Positions 1 through 7,777 of a stretch of DNA of 26,502 nucleotides are shown here, piece by piece. The position numbers and the translations under genes are program-made. Position 1 is the first letter of the stretch. The number at the start of each line of letters is the position of its first letter. The DNA is from CAYFZR01 sp964347835 [NCBI: uncultured archaeon] (lineage in GTDB: Archaea; CAYFZR01): assembly GCA_964347835.1 (NCBI GenBank), contig CAYFZR010000064.1, positions 1-26,502 on the forward strand, read 5' to 3'. Under the pieces are notes generated by a model. The model was given only the letters and a program-made list of their open reading frames with translations. It made no database searches and was not told where the DNA came from.

Positions 1-2
1 CA

Positions 3-599
3 GGTAGAAGCGAGCCCGATATACTCAGCGAAAAAAGGATTAGAAATTTTGTGGATATGTGTGCAGATTGGCGGACTAATAAGGTCTTGGATGTTGCTGC
101 TGGTGTTAAAGAGTACGTAAAAACCCTCATTGAGAGAAATTTTTTTATAATTTGCGCGAATATTTCTGCCTCCGTACTCAAGACTGTAAGTGAGTCTTTT
201 CCACAAGATAATTTGGCTTTTGTAGTTTATGATGCTGATGAATGCTTACCTTTTAAAAAGAACTCATTTAACTACGTTATTTGCGATGCAATTCTTGAGT
301 ATCTCTCTGAACCAGTCTCTTTCATACGGGATCTTTTTAACGTATTATCTCATGGCGGTGAGATGCTCCTCTTGGAACCTGTTAGATCGAATGTGAAAAC
401 TGAGTTCTATCCTCAAGACATGTGGGAACTCGCACTGTGGAGACCCATATACGATTCTCTGTTTAATTTTGAAATCGTCCAAGAGAACTTGAAAAAAAGC
501 GGTTTCGAAGTAATAGAGAGAAAGGAGTTGAAATTTAATTATCCTATCTTTGAAGAGGAGTTTTTTGAACAGTCAGTTTCCAGATGCATTAAATTATAA
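3..599 (+). CDS. SAM-dependent methyltransferase, class I, 5'-truncated
   Basis: Probable class I (methyltransferase type 11-like) enzyme that would transfer a methyl group from S-adenosylmethionine to an unknown acceptor. A GTG at 51 could start it, but the frame stays open to the window edge. The upstream residues (GRSEPDILSEKRIRNFV) look like normal protein leading into the SAM motif, so I treat it as cut off by the window. Motif I is KVLDVAAG, a degenerate version of the usual D-x-G-x-G. The acidic motif is YDADECLPF. The post-motif region is SFNYVICDAILEYL, followed by a typical 'LSHGGEMLLLEPV' strand. The gene ends about 70 nt before the corrinoid-related genes, but a TATA-like box lies between, so co-transcription is not implied. 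The substrate is unknown. Confidence 0.7.
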   Translation, partial: GRSEPDILSEKRIRNFVDMCADWRTNKVLDVAAGVKEYVKTLIERNFFIICANISASVLKTVSESFPQDNLAFVVYDADECLPFKKNSFNYVICDAILEYLSEPVSFIRDLFNVLSHGGEMLLLEPVRSNVKTEFYPQDMWELALWRPIYDSLFNFEIVQENLKKSGFEVIERKELKFNYPIFEEEFFEQSVSRCIKL

Positions 600-627
600 A
601 TTCTACTTTTTGATCTCATACCGTTAA

Positions 628-637
628 CATTATATCC
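628..637 (+). promoter_or_regulatory. TATA-like promoter box
   Basis: ACATTATATC lies about 35-40 nt before the ATG at 671, the right distance for an archaeal TATA box with a short leader. AAGGACG just before the ATG can serve as ribosome binding site. It would drive the dehydratase-like, activator and corrinoid protein genes. A very similar box, ACATTATATA, precedes the gene at 5159. Confidence 0.45.
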
Positions 638-670
638 CGAAACTTAGAAAATTATCAAGGACGTGGTACT

Positions 671-1840
671 ATGCTTGGAGTCGTTGATGTATCCTATCAT
701 AGCGATGTTAAAGAATTAGAAAGCATTCGTCTTTTATACCAATACAACGCTAATTTGTGGGATAGATGGGCTAAGCACGTTAGGAACGGTGGAACAGTTG
801 TTGGTACTTTAGCATGCCCTCCCATAGAATTGTTGAAGGCATTTGACGTTTTCTCTATCGTTTACAAGAGACGTGAGGATTTAAACAGGGCAATCATTAA
901 GGGAGATTATGAATTGAAGAAGTGGATCAGTCACTTTGGCGTGGGAGAGTGTATTTGCCGCAACATAAGCGGAGGTGCAGGTTCTCCAATCCTTGGCGCT
1001 TCTCCTGGTTATAATCTAATCGTCACAGATTTCGTAGCAAAGATACCTGAATGGAATTATTTATTAAAAAAAATCGGCGTTGAATGGAATTTCGAATTTT
1101 TAGAGATTGAAAGAGGTCTTAGTAGGAGAGAGAGGGAGGAGATCCTTTACGAAAGGTTTTGTTATCTAAAGGATTTGTTGAGTCGATTAACAGGGAAAAA
1201 GATACCAGATGATAAGATAATCGAAAGTTGTGAGATGACAAACGAGGTTACTCGAGCATTCCAAGACATAGACAAACTTATAAGACAGGAATCCAATCCA
1301 TTGAGAAGTTTTGACGTTTATAACCTGAAAGTGATATGTACGGATTATGTTGGCAGCGAAATCGGCGCTATCTTAGATGTATGTCGTCAGTTGGTACGAG
1401 AGTTAGAAGATAGAGCAAGAGAGATCGAAAAAAGAGAAGTTAAAAGATTACTTTTGGTAGGAGGATTTAGAAACGAGTTCTTGGATCCGATAGAACGTAA
1501 TGGAGGAGTTGTTACAGCAGCATGGCCTTATCAGAGGTTTACATCCCATAGAAGCCTTATTAAAATAAGATCTGACATATTGAGATCCCTAGCAAGATGG
1601 ACATCTAACCATTCTGGTATCGGAAGTCCAAGAGAAGATGCTGCAGATATAAAAGACCTGGTGAAAACTTACGAAATTGAAGGAGTCATATACCACAAGC
1701 AGTGCCCCTTCGGGATTGAAGCAGTATATGATTCCTATGAAGAGATAAAGGATACCGTTAAAATTCCTTTCATGACAATAGATCCTGAAGAAGACGGCGT
1801 AGAAAATAAAATTCGCGAATTCCTCATCGCTCTGCATTAA
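671..1840 (+). CDS. 2-hydroxyacyl-CoA dehydratase / benzoyl-CoA reductase (HgdB-like) family protein
   Basis: The 389-residue protein has the layout of HgdB/BcrB-type iron-sulfur subunits. An N-terminal Cys-Pro-Pro-x-Glu-Leu-Leu motif (Cys49) corresponds to the family's C-x-x-P-E-x-x start. A second Cys site is GECIC (Cys94/Cys96), and a C-terminal HKQCPFG (Cys345) precedes a strand ending in IPFMTIDPEED. These Cys residues could hold a [4Fe-4S] or double-cubane type cluster. The usual Cys-Asp pair after the second site appears as Thr-Asp (IVTDF, about residue 118-121), so the cluster site differs from classical dehydratases. No second HgdB/C-type subunit or dedicated HgdC activator lies nearby. 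The gene is followed 20 nt later by a RACE-type activator and then a corrinoid protein, so an electron-transfer or corrinoid-maintenance role is more likely than acyl-CoA dehydration. That role is inference. Confidence 0.75.
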   Translation: MLGVVDVSYHSDVKELESIRLLYQYNANLWDRWAKHVRNGGTVVGTLACPPIELLKAFDVFSIVYKRREDLNRAIIKGDYELKKWISHFGVGECICRNISGGAGSPILGASPGYNLIVTDFVAKIPEWNYLLKKIGVEWNFEFLEIERGLSRREREEILYERFCYLKDLLSRLTGKKIPDDKIIESCEMTNEVTRAFQDIDKLIRQESNPLRSFDVYNLKVICTDYVGSEIGAILDVCRQLVRELEDRAREIEKREVKRLLLVGGFRNEFLDPIERNGGVVTAAWPYQRFTSHRSLIKIRSDILRSLARWTSNHSGIGSPREDAADIKDLVKTYEIEGVIYHKQCPFGIEAVYDSYEEIKDTVKIPFMTIDPEEDGVENKIREFLIALH

Positions 1841-1860
1841 ACTTAACTGAAGGTCTTTTA

Positions 1861-3369
1861 ATGGAAAAGATCAATGTCGAATTTTTAGTTGACTCCCTCG
1901 AAGAACCCGTTCTCGTTAGGGTAAAACCCGGAACTTCAATTCTCGAAGCAGCAATCAAAGGAGCGGTAGAGATTGATGCTCCTTGCGGTGGGAAAAATAA
2001 GTGTGGTAAATGCTTGGTTAAGGTAGGTTCTCGGAGTGTTTTGGCCTGTTCCTCTAAGATCTTTGACGATACCGTTGTAAAAATTGAGAATCAAACTCTG
2101 AGAATCTTAAAAGACCTATCAGAATCAGATTTTGATGTAAATCATTCTTTCCACATTAAAAAACTTGATATTGACTCATCGGTTTTGATGAGAAATGATG
2201 AGATATTAGACTACACTGAAGAGATGTATGGCGTTTCTTTTGATATAGGTACTACAACTCTAACCGGATATCTCGTAGATCTTAAAAATGGAACTCTAAA
2301 GGATAAGAAATCGATTACGAATCCTCAAATATCTTTTGGTGCTGACATAATATCCAGAATTTCCTATGCAATGAGGCACGGGGAACATGAATTATCAAAA
2401 TCTCTTTTAAGAGGGATAAATCAACTCCTCGAAGAACTATGCAAGAATAAAATTGATCCAAATAACATATACTACTCGACTATTGTTGGGAACACGGTTA
2501 TGCATCATTTTTTACTGGGTCTTAACCCTAAAAATCTTGGTTTTTCCCCCTATAAACCCGTTATCAAAAAAGGTATAGAAAAAAGAGCAAAAAATGTTGG
2601 AATTTTTATTAACCCCTCCGGATATATCTATTTTTTGCCTTTAATTAACGGGTATGTCGGTAGCGACGCTTTGGCTATGGTAATAAGTTTAGAGATTCAT
2701 AAATCCAAGGATACGTGTCTAGCGATTGACATCGGAACTAACGGAGAGATCATTATAGGTAACCGAGATAGGATAATGGCCTGTTCTTCGGCAGCAGGTC
2801 CTGCTTTCGAGGGCGCTAACATTTCTAACGGAATGCGCGCTACTAATGGTGCTATAGAGCGTGTATGGAAAAATTTTGGATATAAAACTGTAGGGAATGA
2901 GCCACCAAAAGGAATATGCGGTTCCGGTTTGATAGATGCCGTTGCTGAGATGCTAAAATCTCGCGTTATTAATAAAAGTGGAAAGTTATCTGGAGAATTC
3001 AGTATAAGAGGAATCAAAATTACACAAAGAGATGTAAGAGAATTTCAACTCGCAAAAGCAGCGATAAGGACCGGAATAGATATCCTTACTAGCATGTTTG
3101 ACAACCCTAAAAAAATCTACATCGCAGGTGCTTTCGGAAACTATATCGATAGAGAAAACGCCATTTATTTGGGTTTGCTCCCTCCCTCGAAGGATATATT
3201 TTACGCAGGGAATGCTGCTGGCATGGGAGCGATTAAATCTATGTTATGCGACTCAATAAGAAAAGAGGCTGAAGAAATTGCAGATAGAATTGAATACGTA
3301 GAATTATCTACCCAACCTGACTTTGAATCAATATTCATAAAGAACATCGGGTTCGAGGGATATGCTTAA
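1861..3369 (+). CDS. Corrinoid activation protein, [2Fe-2S] ferredoxin + ASKHA ATPase (RACE/RamA-like, DUF4445)
   Basis: Proteins of this type use ATP to return inactive Co(II) corrinoid proteins to Co(I). Residues 1-75 form a ferredoxin domain with Cys42, Cys48 and Cys51 (CGGKNKCGKC) and Cys63, a [2Fe-2S] set of the C-x5-C-x2-C...C type. The final spacing is only 11 residues, shorter than in plant-type ferredoxins. From about residue 123 the ASKHA fold begins with SFDIGTTTLTGYLVDL (phosphate-binding loop). Later come CLAIDIGTNGEI, CGSGLIDAVAEM, the adenosine-loop-like IAGAFGNYI, and a closing NAAGMGA. At 502 residues it is shorter than many RACE proteins because the linker between ferredoxin and ASKHA parts is short. 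ATG at 1861 has GAAGG upstream. The gene end overlaps the corrinoid protein start by 8 nt, implying translational coupling and a direct substrate relation. Confidence 0.88.
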   Translation: MEKINVEFLVDSLEEPVLVRVKPGTSILEAAIKGAVEIDAPCGGKNKCGKCLVKVGSRSVLACSSKIFDDTVVKIENQTLRILKDLSESDFDVNHSFHIKKLDIDSSVLMRNDEILDYTEEMYGVSFDIGTTTLTGYLVDLKNGTLKDKKSITNPQISFGADIISRISYAMRHGEHELSKSLLRGINQLLEELCKNKIDPNNIYYSTIVGNTVMHHFLLGLNPKNLGFSPYKPVIKKGIEKRAKNVGIFINPSGYIYFLPLINGYVGSDALAMVISLEIHKSKDTCLAIDIGTNGEIIIGNRDRIMACSSAAGPAFEGANISNGMRATNGAIERVWKNFGYKTVGNEPPKGICGSGLIDAVAEMLKSRVINKSGKLSGEFSIRGIKITQRDVREFQLAKAAIRTGIDILTSMFDNPKKIYIAGAFGNYIDRENAIYLGLLPPSKDIFYAGNAAGMGAIKSMLCDSIRKEAEEIADRIEYVELSTQPDFESIFIKNIGFEGYA

Positions 3370-3979
3370 AGAAGCAATTGTAAACGGTAAAATCGAAGAG
3401 ATAGAGAATATAGTGAGAGATCTGTTAAAAAAAGAGAATCCAAACGCAATATTAAAAGAAATGATCTTGGCAATGGACGTTGTAGGAGATTTATTTGAAA
3501 AAAAGGAATATTATGTTCCAGAAGTACTTCTTTCTGCCCATACAATGCAGAGGGCACTCAACATACTAAAACCCCATCTCGTCGTCGTGGAGGCGAACAT
3601 TCCTGGCAGGGTGATCATTGGATCTGTAGAGGGAGATGTCCATGATATAGGAAAAAATCTTGTAGCCATGTTTCTAGAAGGAGCAGGTTTTGAAGTTCAT
3701 GATTTAGGGAGAGATGTGTCCATATCGAAATTTGTTCAGAAGATCAAGGAAATTAAGCCCGATATCGTTGCTCTTTCTGCGTTAATGACCACCACGATGG
3801 AGAAGATGAGGGAAACAATAGAGAGATTCAAGGAAGACGGATTAAGAGAGAGGGTTAAGATAGTCGTTGGCGGCGCATCTGTTACAGAAGAGTTCGCAAA
3901 GGAAATAGGGGCTGATGGTTACGCTGAAGATGCTGTTAAGGCAGTTAATCTCTGCGAGAGGTTAATGGAAAATCGATAA
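3362..3979 (+). CDS. Corrinoid (B12-binding) methyl-carrier protein, MtaC/MtbC-like
   Basis: Small cobalamin carrier of methyltransferase systems. It accepts a methyl group on Co(I) from a substrate-specific methyltransferase and hands it to a second one. The N-terminal 75 residues are the helical cap (MtaC/MetH-cap type, VGDLFEKKEYYVPEVLLSA). The B12 domain follows with the lower-ligand motif Asp92-x-His94-x-x-Gly97 (GDVHDIGKN), the LSALMTTTM loop and VGGASVTEEFAKEIGADGYAEDA. Length (205 residues) is normal for the family. GAGGG lies just before the ATG. The gene overlaps the RACE-type activator upstream. No substrate-specific methyltransferase (MtaB, MttB, MtgB type) is in the window, so the methyl donor is unknown. 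A URO-D type methyltransferase lies convergently 19 nt downstream. Confidence 0.92.
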   Translation: MLKEAIVNGKIEEIENIVRDLLKKENPNAILKEMILAMDVVGDLFEKKEYYVPEVLLSAHTMQRALNILKPHLVVVEANIPGRVIIGSVEGDVHDIGKNLVAMFLEGAGFEVHDLGRDVSISKFVQKIKEIKPDIVALSALMTTTMEKMRETIERFKEDGLRERVKIVVGGASVTEEFAKEIGADGYAEDAVKAVNLCERLMENR

Positions 3980-3998
3980 ATGCTCAAAGATTTCATGC

Positions 3999-4958
3999 TT
4001 ACATATCAGCGAGCCTACCACCCTCGACGAATATTTTGAGTTTTTCCAAGGGGGTATCCATCCTTATATGGGACCCAGTACTCAGGATAAATCCTTTTTT
4101 CCCGGTTTTATGGACTAGATCTGTAATTTCTTTTATGATGGTATTTTTTTCCTGTTTGACCAATCTTTCAGGGCTGTAGTTTCCAAAGATTGGTCTTTTT
4201 TTTATCTTAGAGATATCTGCGAACTCAGAGAAACTCGGCACTGACTCAAGGGACAGGAATTCCTTCAATATGGGGGCAGGGTCACCACATATGTGGAGTA
4301 TTGTATCTCCTCTAATTTTTTTCAACAATTTTTTTTGAAAAGGGTAGGAATATCTTCTATAAACGTTAGAAGAGATGATATCAGGATCTGACACTGAGTC
4401 GAAAATAAATACGGCATCAGCGTATTCCAATTGCGCATCAGCACATTTTGATACGAAATCTGTCGATATTTTTAACAATTCGTCGATTGTTTCAGGCTCT
4501 GAGAGCATCTTAACCAAAAAATCCTCTAGTTCAAACATCCATGTCGCGCAAAAAGTAAAAGGTCCAAGCACTGTGCCACAAATAAACTCAGACGTCTTTT
4601 TTCTTAAATTTTCTAAAACTTTGTTTTGAAAATCTAAAAATTCAAAACTAAAGTTATGTTCAGAAACCCAGGGATACCCTTTTTTTGGTACAGTTATCTG
4701 AATACCAATTTCAGTTTCAAAAATCATATTGTTTCCAACGATTTTTCCTTTAGAAATAAACTCGTAGAACCAGTCTTTCCATATCCAGTCGTATCCGAAG
4801 TATCTTTTGGATTCGATCAACAGGTTTGTGTACATTTCAGGATTATAGAGGGCTTCTCTTAGGTCAATCCCCCTTACCGAAGCCAGATAACTCGAGTCTA
4901 CCAATGGCGCTACTGGTACCCTTTCATTCCTGTTTTTTATCGCATCCCTCAAAGTCAT
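3999..4958 (-). CDS. Uroporphyrinogen decarboxylase-fold methyltransferase (MtaA/MtbA-like)
   Basis: The 319-residue protein belongs to the URO-D fold family that includes MtaA/MtbA, zinc enzymes that move methyl groups from a corrinoid protein to a thiol such as coenzyme M. It has the family's zinc motif HICG (His222, Cys224) and the C-terminal TPLEKLKIFVEGGR. In MtaA/MtbA the third zinc ligand is a Cys in a 'GCG/GC' segment just before 'TPLEN'. Here that place reads STGSHIRMDTPLE, so Ser296 replaces Cys and His297 sits beside it. Zinc may be held differently, or the acceptor may not be coenzyme M. A true heme-pathway HemE is unlikely given the length, the HIC motif and the corrinoid neighbours. 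GGAAG precedes the ATG at 4958. The gene is convergent with the corrinoid protein. Confidence 0.8.
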   Translation of the reverse strand: MTLRDAIKNRNERVPVAPLVDSSYLASVRGIDLREALYNPEMYTNLLIESKRYFGYDWIWKDWFYEFISKGKIVGNNMIFETEIGIQITVPKKGYPWVSEHNFSFEFLDFQNKVLENLRKKTSEFICGTVLGPFTFCATWMFELEDFLVKMLSEPETIDELLKISTDFVSKCADAQLEYADAVFIFDSVSDPDIISSNVYRRYSYPFQKKLLKKIRGDTILHICGDPAPILKEFLSLESVPSFSEFADISKIKKRPIFGNYSPERLVKQEKNTIIKEITDLVHKTGKKGFILSTGSHIRMDTPLEKLKIFVEGGRLADM

Positions 4959-5087
4959 AGTCTTCCAAGAGATTTGAGATTTTTTTCTTCTTTATGTCTT
5001 TTGTTAGCCTTTGGTAAGATAAAATCAAAAATTGCAATCGACTTTCTTAATCATTTTTTAAGAGAACAAAGTAATTTTGTATCCAAA

Positions 5088-5098
5088 AACATTATATA
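5088..5098 (+). promoter_or_regulatory. TATA-like promoter box before GNAT gene
   Basis: ACATTATATAG lies about 65 nt before the TTG start at 5159. It would give a leader of roughly 45 nt that contains the GGTGGG ribosome binding site at about 5146-5151. Confidence 0.4.
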
Positions 5099-5158
5099 GG
5101 GCACTTGGTGAATAATCTATAATAAAAATGATGAAGAGCCTTTAGGTGGGATCGCAGC

Positions 5159-5707
5159 TTGAAATATGTAATAGACAAGAGAAACGGTAATCTCATTGAA
5201 GTAAAAGTCAAATGGGCGTCTTGGGAAGATAAGAAGTTTTTAATTAATAGCGAAAGATGGAAAAACTCTGTTTTCGGTGGATGGCGTGCTATAGTGAACG
5301 ATGGATACAATCTCCGCGTATTAACCCAAGAAAAGACCGGCGAGGTCCTGGGAGCCTATGCATTTTCCATCGACAAAGAGCAAGGTCATTTATTCATAGA
5401 CTACATCGAATCGATCGCAAACAATGAGATAAGATACATAGGAACCACACTTATGAAAGACGCTGTAGAACAAGCATTTCAAAATGGTTTTAAAGGTCGC
5501 ATTAGACTTGTTTCTAGGTGGGACAGAGATGAGGATCGGACTCCAGAGAAGTTTTTCTTGGAGATTGGAATGGAAAAAGAAGAGGGAAATATACACTGCT
5601 TCGATGCAAACATCCATTATTGGAATTTTTTCTTCAACGAGGAGAGTTCAAGGAATTTTTTGGAAAGATATGACAAAATTAACCTATCACTTTCTAAATC
5701 CATATAA
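5159..5707 (+). CDS. GNAT-family acetyltransferase-like protein
   Basis: Probable acyl-CoA-dependent N-acetyltransferase with unknown acceptor. The GNAT core is visible from about residue 55. A strand 'GEVLGAYAFSID' is followed by 'LFIDYIESIAN' and then the acetyl-CoA loop region EIRYIGTTLMKDAVEQAF, a relaxed R-x-x-G-x-x-L form of the usual RxxGxG/A motif. It continues with GRIRLVSRW and PEKFFLEIGM, the last matching the usual 'FYekxGF' strand. Length (182 residues) fits a single GNAT domain. The start is a TTG because GGTGGG lies 8 nt before it and no ATG fits. It ends 6 nt from the convergent HDAC-fold gene, so one enzyme might add and the other remove acetyl groups. That pairing is inference. 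Confidence 0.65.
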   Translation: MKYVIDKRNGNLIEVKVKWASWEDKKFLINSERWKNSVFGGWRAIVNDGYNLRVLTQEKTGEVLGAYAFSIDKEQGHLFIDYIESIANNEIRYIGTTLMKDAVEQAFQNGFKGRIRLVSRWDRDEDRTPEKFFLEIGMEKEEGNIHCFDANIHYWNFFFNEESSRNFLERYDKINLSLSKSI

Positions 5708-5713
5708 GATTTT

Positions 5714-6691
5714 TTAAAAAGTTTTAAGGTCACGAAAACCAAATTTTTTAACTAAATTCTCAACCATATTTTTCAACTCTTCTCTGATTTCTTTTTTTTC
5801 AATCTTTTCAGGATCTCTATCCTGCTTATATTCAATATCCGCCAGTTCGCAAATAACACCATAAATTGCCTGCTCTGCAACCTTTACAACCGCCCCTCCA
5901 CTTAAGATAAAAAGTAACTTCCCGTTACATACTTCCTCAGCGGTTCTTTTCAAGATCTTTGTTAATTTTGGATAGACCTCCCAACTCAACTTGAAAGAAC
6001 CGTAATCAAGACAATGTGAGTCATGACCGAAAATAACTATTATAATCTCTGGTTCAAATCCTCTAATCAGTTCAGGCACGATAGATTCTATTACAAAGAG
6101 GAATTCATTATCCACAATATCGTAGGGTAAAGGAAAATCGATATTCTTATTGTGTGAGTCTATATTTTCCTCCGCTCCGCTTTGAAAATTCAGATGGAAA
6201 ACTTCTTGATCTTGCCCAAAAAAATCACGAGTGCCATCTCCGAAATGGGGATCGATATCAACTATGAAGAATCTATTAATCCCATAATCTTTTCTTAGAT
6301 ATTCGATCATTATGGCAGCATCATTGAAAAAGCAAAAGCCCCAGGCACTTTCCTTACTTGCATGGTGACCCGCAGTGCCAACATACGCAAATGCATTGTC
6401 GCATTCTCTTTTAACTATAGATTCTCCACACGTCAAAACACTACCAGCAGATATTAAAGCGTTTTCGAAGTAACCTGTAGACATCACTTCACGAATGTAC
6501 TCTGCATCATGCATTTTTTTCACAAGGTCCAAGGGCGCGGGTAAAGGTTTTTTAACCGCAATATTGTTTTTTTCAGTAATTGATCTCGCCTTCAAATAAT
6601 TGAATGAGGGAATTACCCTATATTTGATGGTCCAGTATCCGTATTTCCCAAAATCTTCGTGATAACATATCAGAGTCTTTTTATTTGCCAT
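5714..6691 (-). CDS. Histone deacetylase-superfamily (arginase/deacetylase fold) amidohydrolase
   Basis: A 325-residue member of the HDAC/acetoin-utilisation/acetylpolyamine amidohydrolase family, zinc hydrolases that remove acyl groups from lysines or polyamines. Visible family features are the His109-His110 pair (TAGHHAS), GFCFFNDAAIM, the zinc ligands Asp147 and His149 in VDIDPHFGDGT, and Asp224 in IFGHDSH. Two classical residues differ. The second His of the D-x-D-x-H-H motif is Phe150, and the transition-state Tyr normally in a GGGGY loop is missing (ILSGGAVVK). Activity may be low or on an unusual substrate. A shorter paralogue lies at 24999-25841. No clear ribosome binding site precedes the ATG, so it could be leaderless. 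The upstream 200 nt hold a 14-nt palindrome and paired repeats. Confidence 0.85.
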   Translation of the reverse strand: MANKKTLICYHEDFGKYGYWTIKYRVIPSFNYLKARSITEKNNIAVKKPLPAPLDLVKKMHDAEYIREVMSTGYFENALISAGSVLTCGESIVKRECDNAFAYVGTAGHHASKESAWGFCFFNDAAIMIEYLRKDYGINRFFIVDIDPHFGDGTRDFFGQDQEVFHLNFQSGAEENIDSHNKNIDFPLPYDIVDNEFLFVIESIVPELIRGFEPEIIIVIFGHDSHCLDYGSFKLSWEVYPKLTKILKRTAEEVCNGKLLFILSGGAVVKVAEQAIYGVICELADIEYKQDRDPEKIEKKEIREELKNMVENLVKKFGFRDLKTF

Positions 6692-6720
6692 AGATACGGG
6701 CTTCGCGAGTTTGTTTTAAG

Positions 6721-6747
6721 CGCTCACAGAATTATCACTCGCAGAAT
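6721..6747. repeat. Pair of 12-nt direct repeats upstream of HDAC-fold gene
   Basis: CGCTCACAGAAT (6721-6732) and CACTCGCAGAAT (6736-6747) match at 10 of 12 positions, with starts 15 nt apart. They lie 30-56 nt before the HDAC-fold start codon on the minus strand, where a regulator could act. Confidence 0.3.
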
Positions 6748-6771
6748 CATTACTCTAATTTTTTAGTAGGC

Positions 6772-6785
6772 AAAGAAGCTTCTTT
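6772..6785. repeat. Perfect 14-nt palindrome AAAGAAGCTTCTTT
   Basis: A perfect palindrome in the 197-nt region between the HDAC-fold gene (starts 6691, minus) and the end of the GXGXG gene (6889). It could be an operator about 80 nt upstream of the HDAC-fold gene, or a hairpin at the end of the GXGXG operon transcript. Confidence 0.3.
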
Positions 6786-6888
6786 CTTGTTTTTCACTCT
6801 TGCCCTCCCCTCCAAATATGCCTGACAATTGATTGGGTATGAAATTTAAGACCTGTCTGGATATTTTTTTTCATTATGTTATATAAAG

Positions 6889-7776
6889 TTAGGTTCTGAA
6901 GGGTATCATGTCGAATCTCACTGGTATACCTACATCTTGCTCGATCAACTTACCCCTGTAGTATATCTTTCCACCCCTTCTTCTCTCCGTTACGGAGGCG
7001 TATTCTCCATCGAGGTAGATTTCTCCATTAATCATGAAAAGACCAACGTGCTCTCCTGCTCTTCCCCTTATCCTGATCGAACCTTTAGTCATCCAGTTGC
7101 CCACCATGTCTTGAGTATCTCCGTGGACAGTTATCTCTCCTCCGAGCATGTTGTACCCAAGCATGTAGCCCGTATTGCCTTTTATCTCCATCTTACCGCT
7201 CCACATGTAGTGACCCGCTCTATGGCCGACATCTCCATGGATAATTATCTGTCCCCCATACATGTCCGATCCAGCCTTCTCGCCTGCGTTTCCCTTAACC
7301 TCTACACACCCTGATTTCATCATATGTCCTAACCTATCCCCTACATTTCCTTCGATGATTATCCTTCCCTTTTCAAGAAATGAACCCAGATAATCGAGAG
7401 GTTCTTTTAGATCTCTTAAATTAAGGTTCAGATCTTTGTCACCTACTTTGACATTCGTCAGGGCAGAAAGAAAAATGCCTGCTTTTGACTTAAAGTCAGC
7501 AAAATCTGTATAAAGTTCCTGAAGTTTCCAGAAATCATTGGAAAATTCTTCTACTGCCTTAGCACTATAATTTATATTTTCGAGGATCTTGCATGCGATT
7601 TTATAATCGGCCTGGACAGGTGATGGTTTTTTTTCCATGAAAGTGCCAAATAATTCCCTGAGAGATTCCATTTCAAGAACTTTCTCGCTCCTGTCCTCTG
7701 GTTTAATTACCTTCTTAATTTCGATTTCATCGGAGATTTCAGAATAAGTCCTTCCAAACAACTTTTTCTTAAACAT
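6889..7776 (-). CDS. GXGXG-repeat beta-helix protein (glutamate synthase alpha C-terminal / FwdC-like domain)
   Basis: The C-terminal half is a right-handed beta-helix built from about six repeats of roughly 19 residues (pattern G-x-x-G-x-x-x-G-x-x-M-x-x-G-x-I-x-I-x-G). An example is GDVGHRAGHYMWSGKMEIKG, from about residue 140 to 260. This domain is a structural piece in glutamate synthase and formylmethanofuran dehydrogenase subunit C. Here it is joined to a non-homologous N-terminal helical part with no cofactor motif, so the protein is neither enzyme. I chose ATG 7776, one nt after the upstream stop, with AGGAAA before it. A TTG at 7812 would overlap the upstream gene by 35 nt. It is the last gene of an operon with a MoxR-like ATPase and a VWA protein and may be their client or scaffold. 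Confidence 0.75.
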   Translation of the reverse strand: MFKKKLFGRTYSEISDEIEIKKVIKPEDRSEKVLEMESLRELFGTFMEKKPSPVQADYKIACKILENINYSAKAVEEFSNDFWKLQELYTDFADFKSKAGIFLSALTNVKVGDKDLNLNLRDLKEPLDYLGSFLEKGRIIIEGNVGDRLGHMMKSGCVEVKGNAGEKAGSDMYGGQIIIHGDVGHRAGHYMWSGKMEIKGNTGYMLGYNMLGGEITVHGDTQDMVGNWMTKGSIRIRGRAGEHVGLFMINGEIYLDGEYASVTERRRGGKIYYRGKLIEQDVGIPVRFDMIPFRT

Positions 7777-7777
7777 A

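Noticed and set aside
3999-4958. Reading the URO-D fold gene as heme-pathway HemE
   Set aside because: The HIC zinc motif, the TPLEKLK end and the corrinoid neighbours fit the methyltransferase branch; HemE has no zinc motif of this kind.
6889-7776. Reading the GXGXG protein as formylmethanofuran dehydrogenase subunit C or glutamate synthase
   Set aside because: Only the beta-helix repeats match. The N-terminal half is unrelated, and no other subunit of either enzyme is present.
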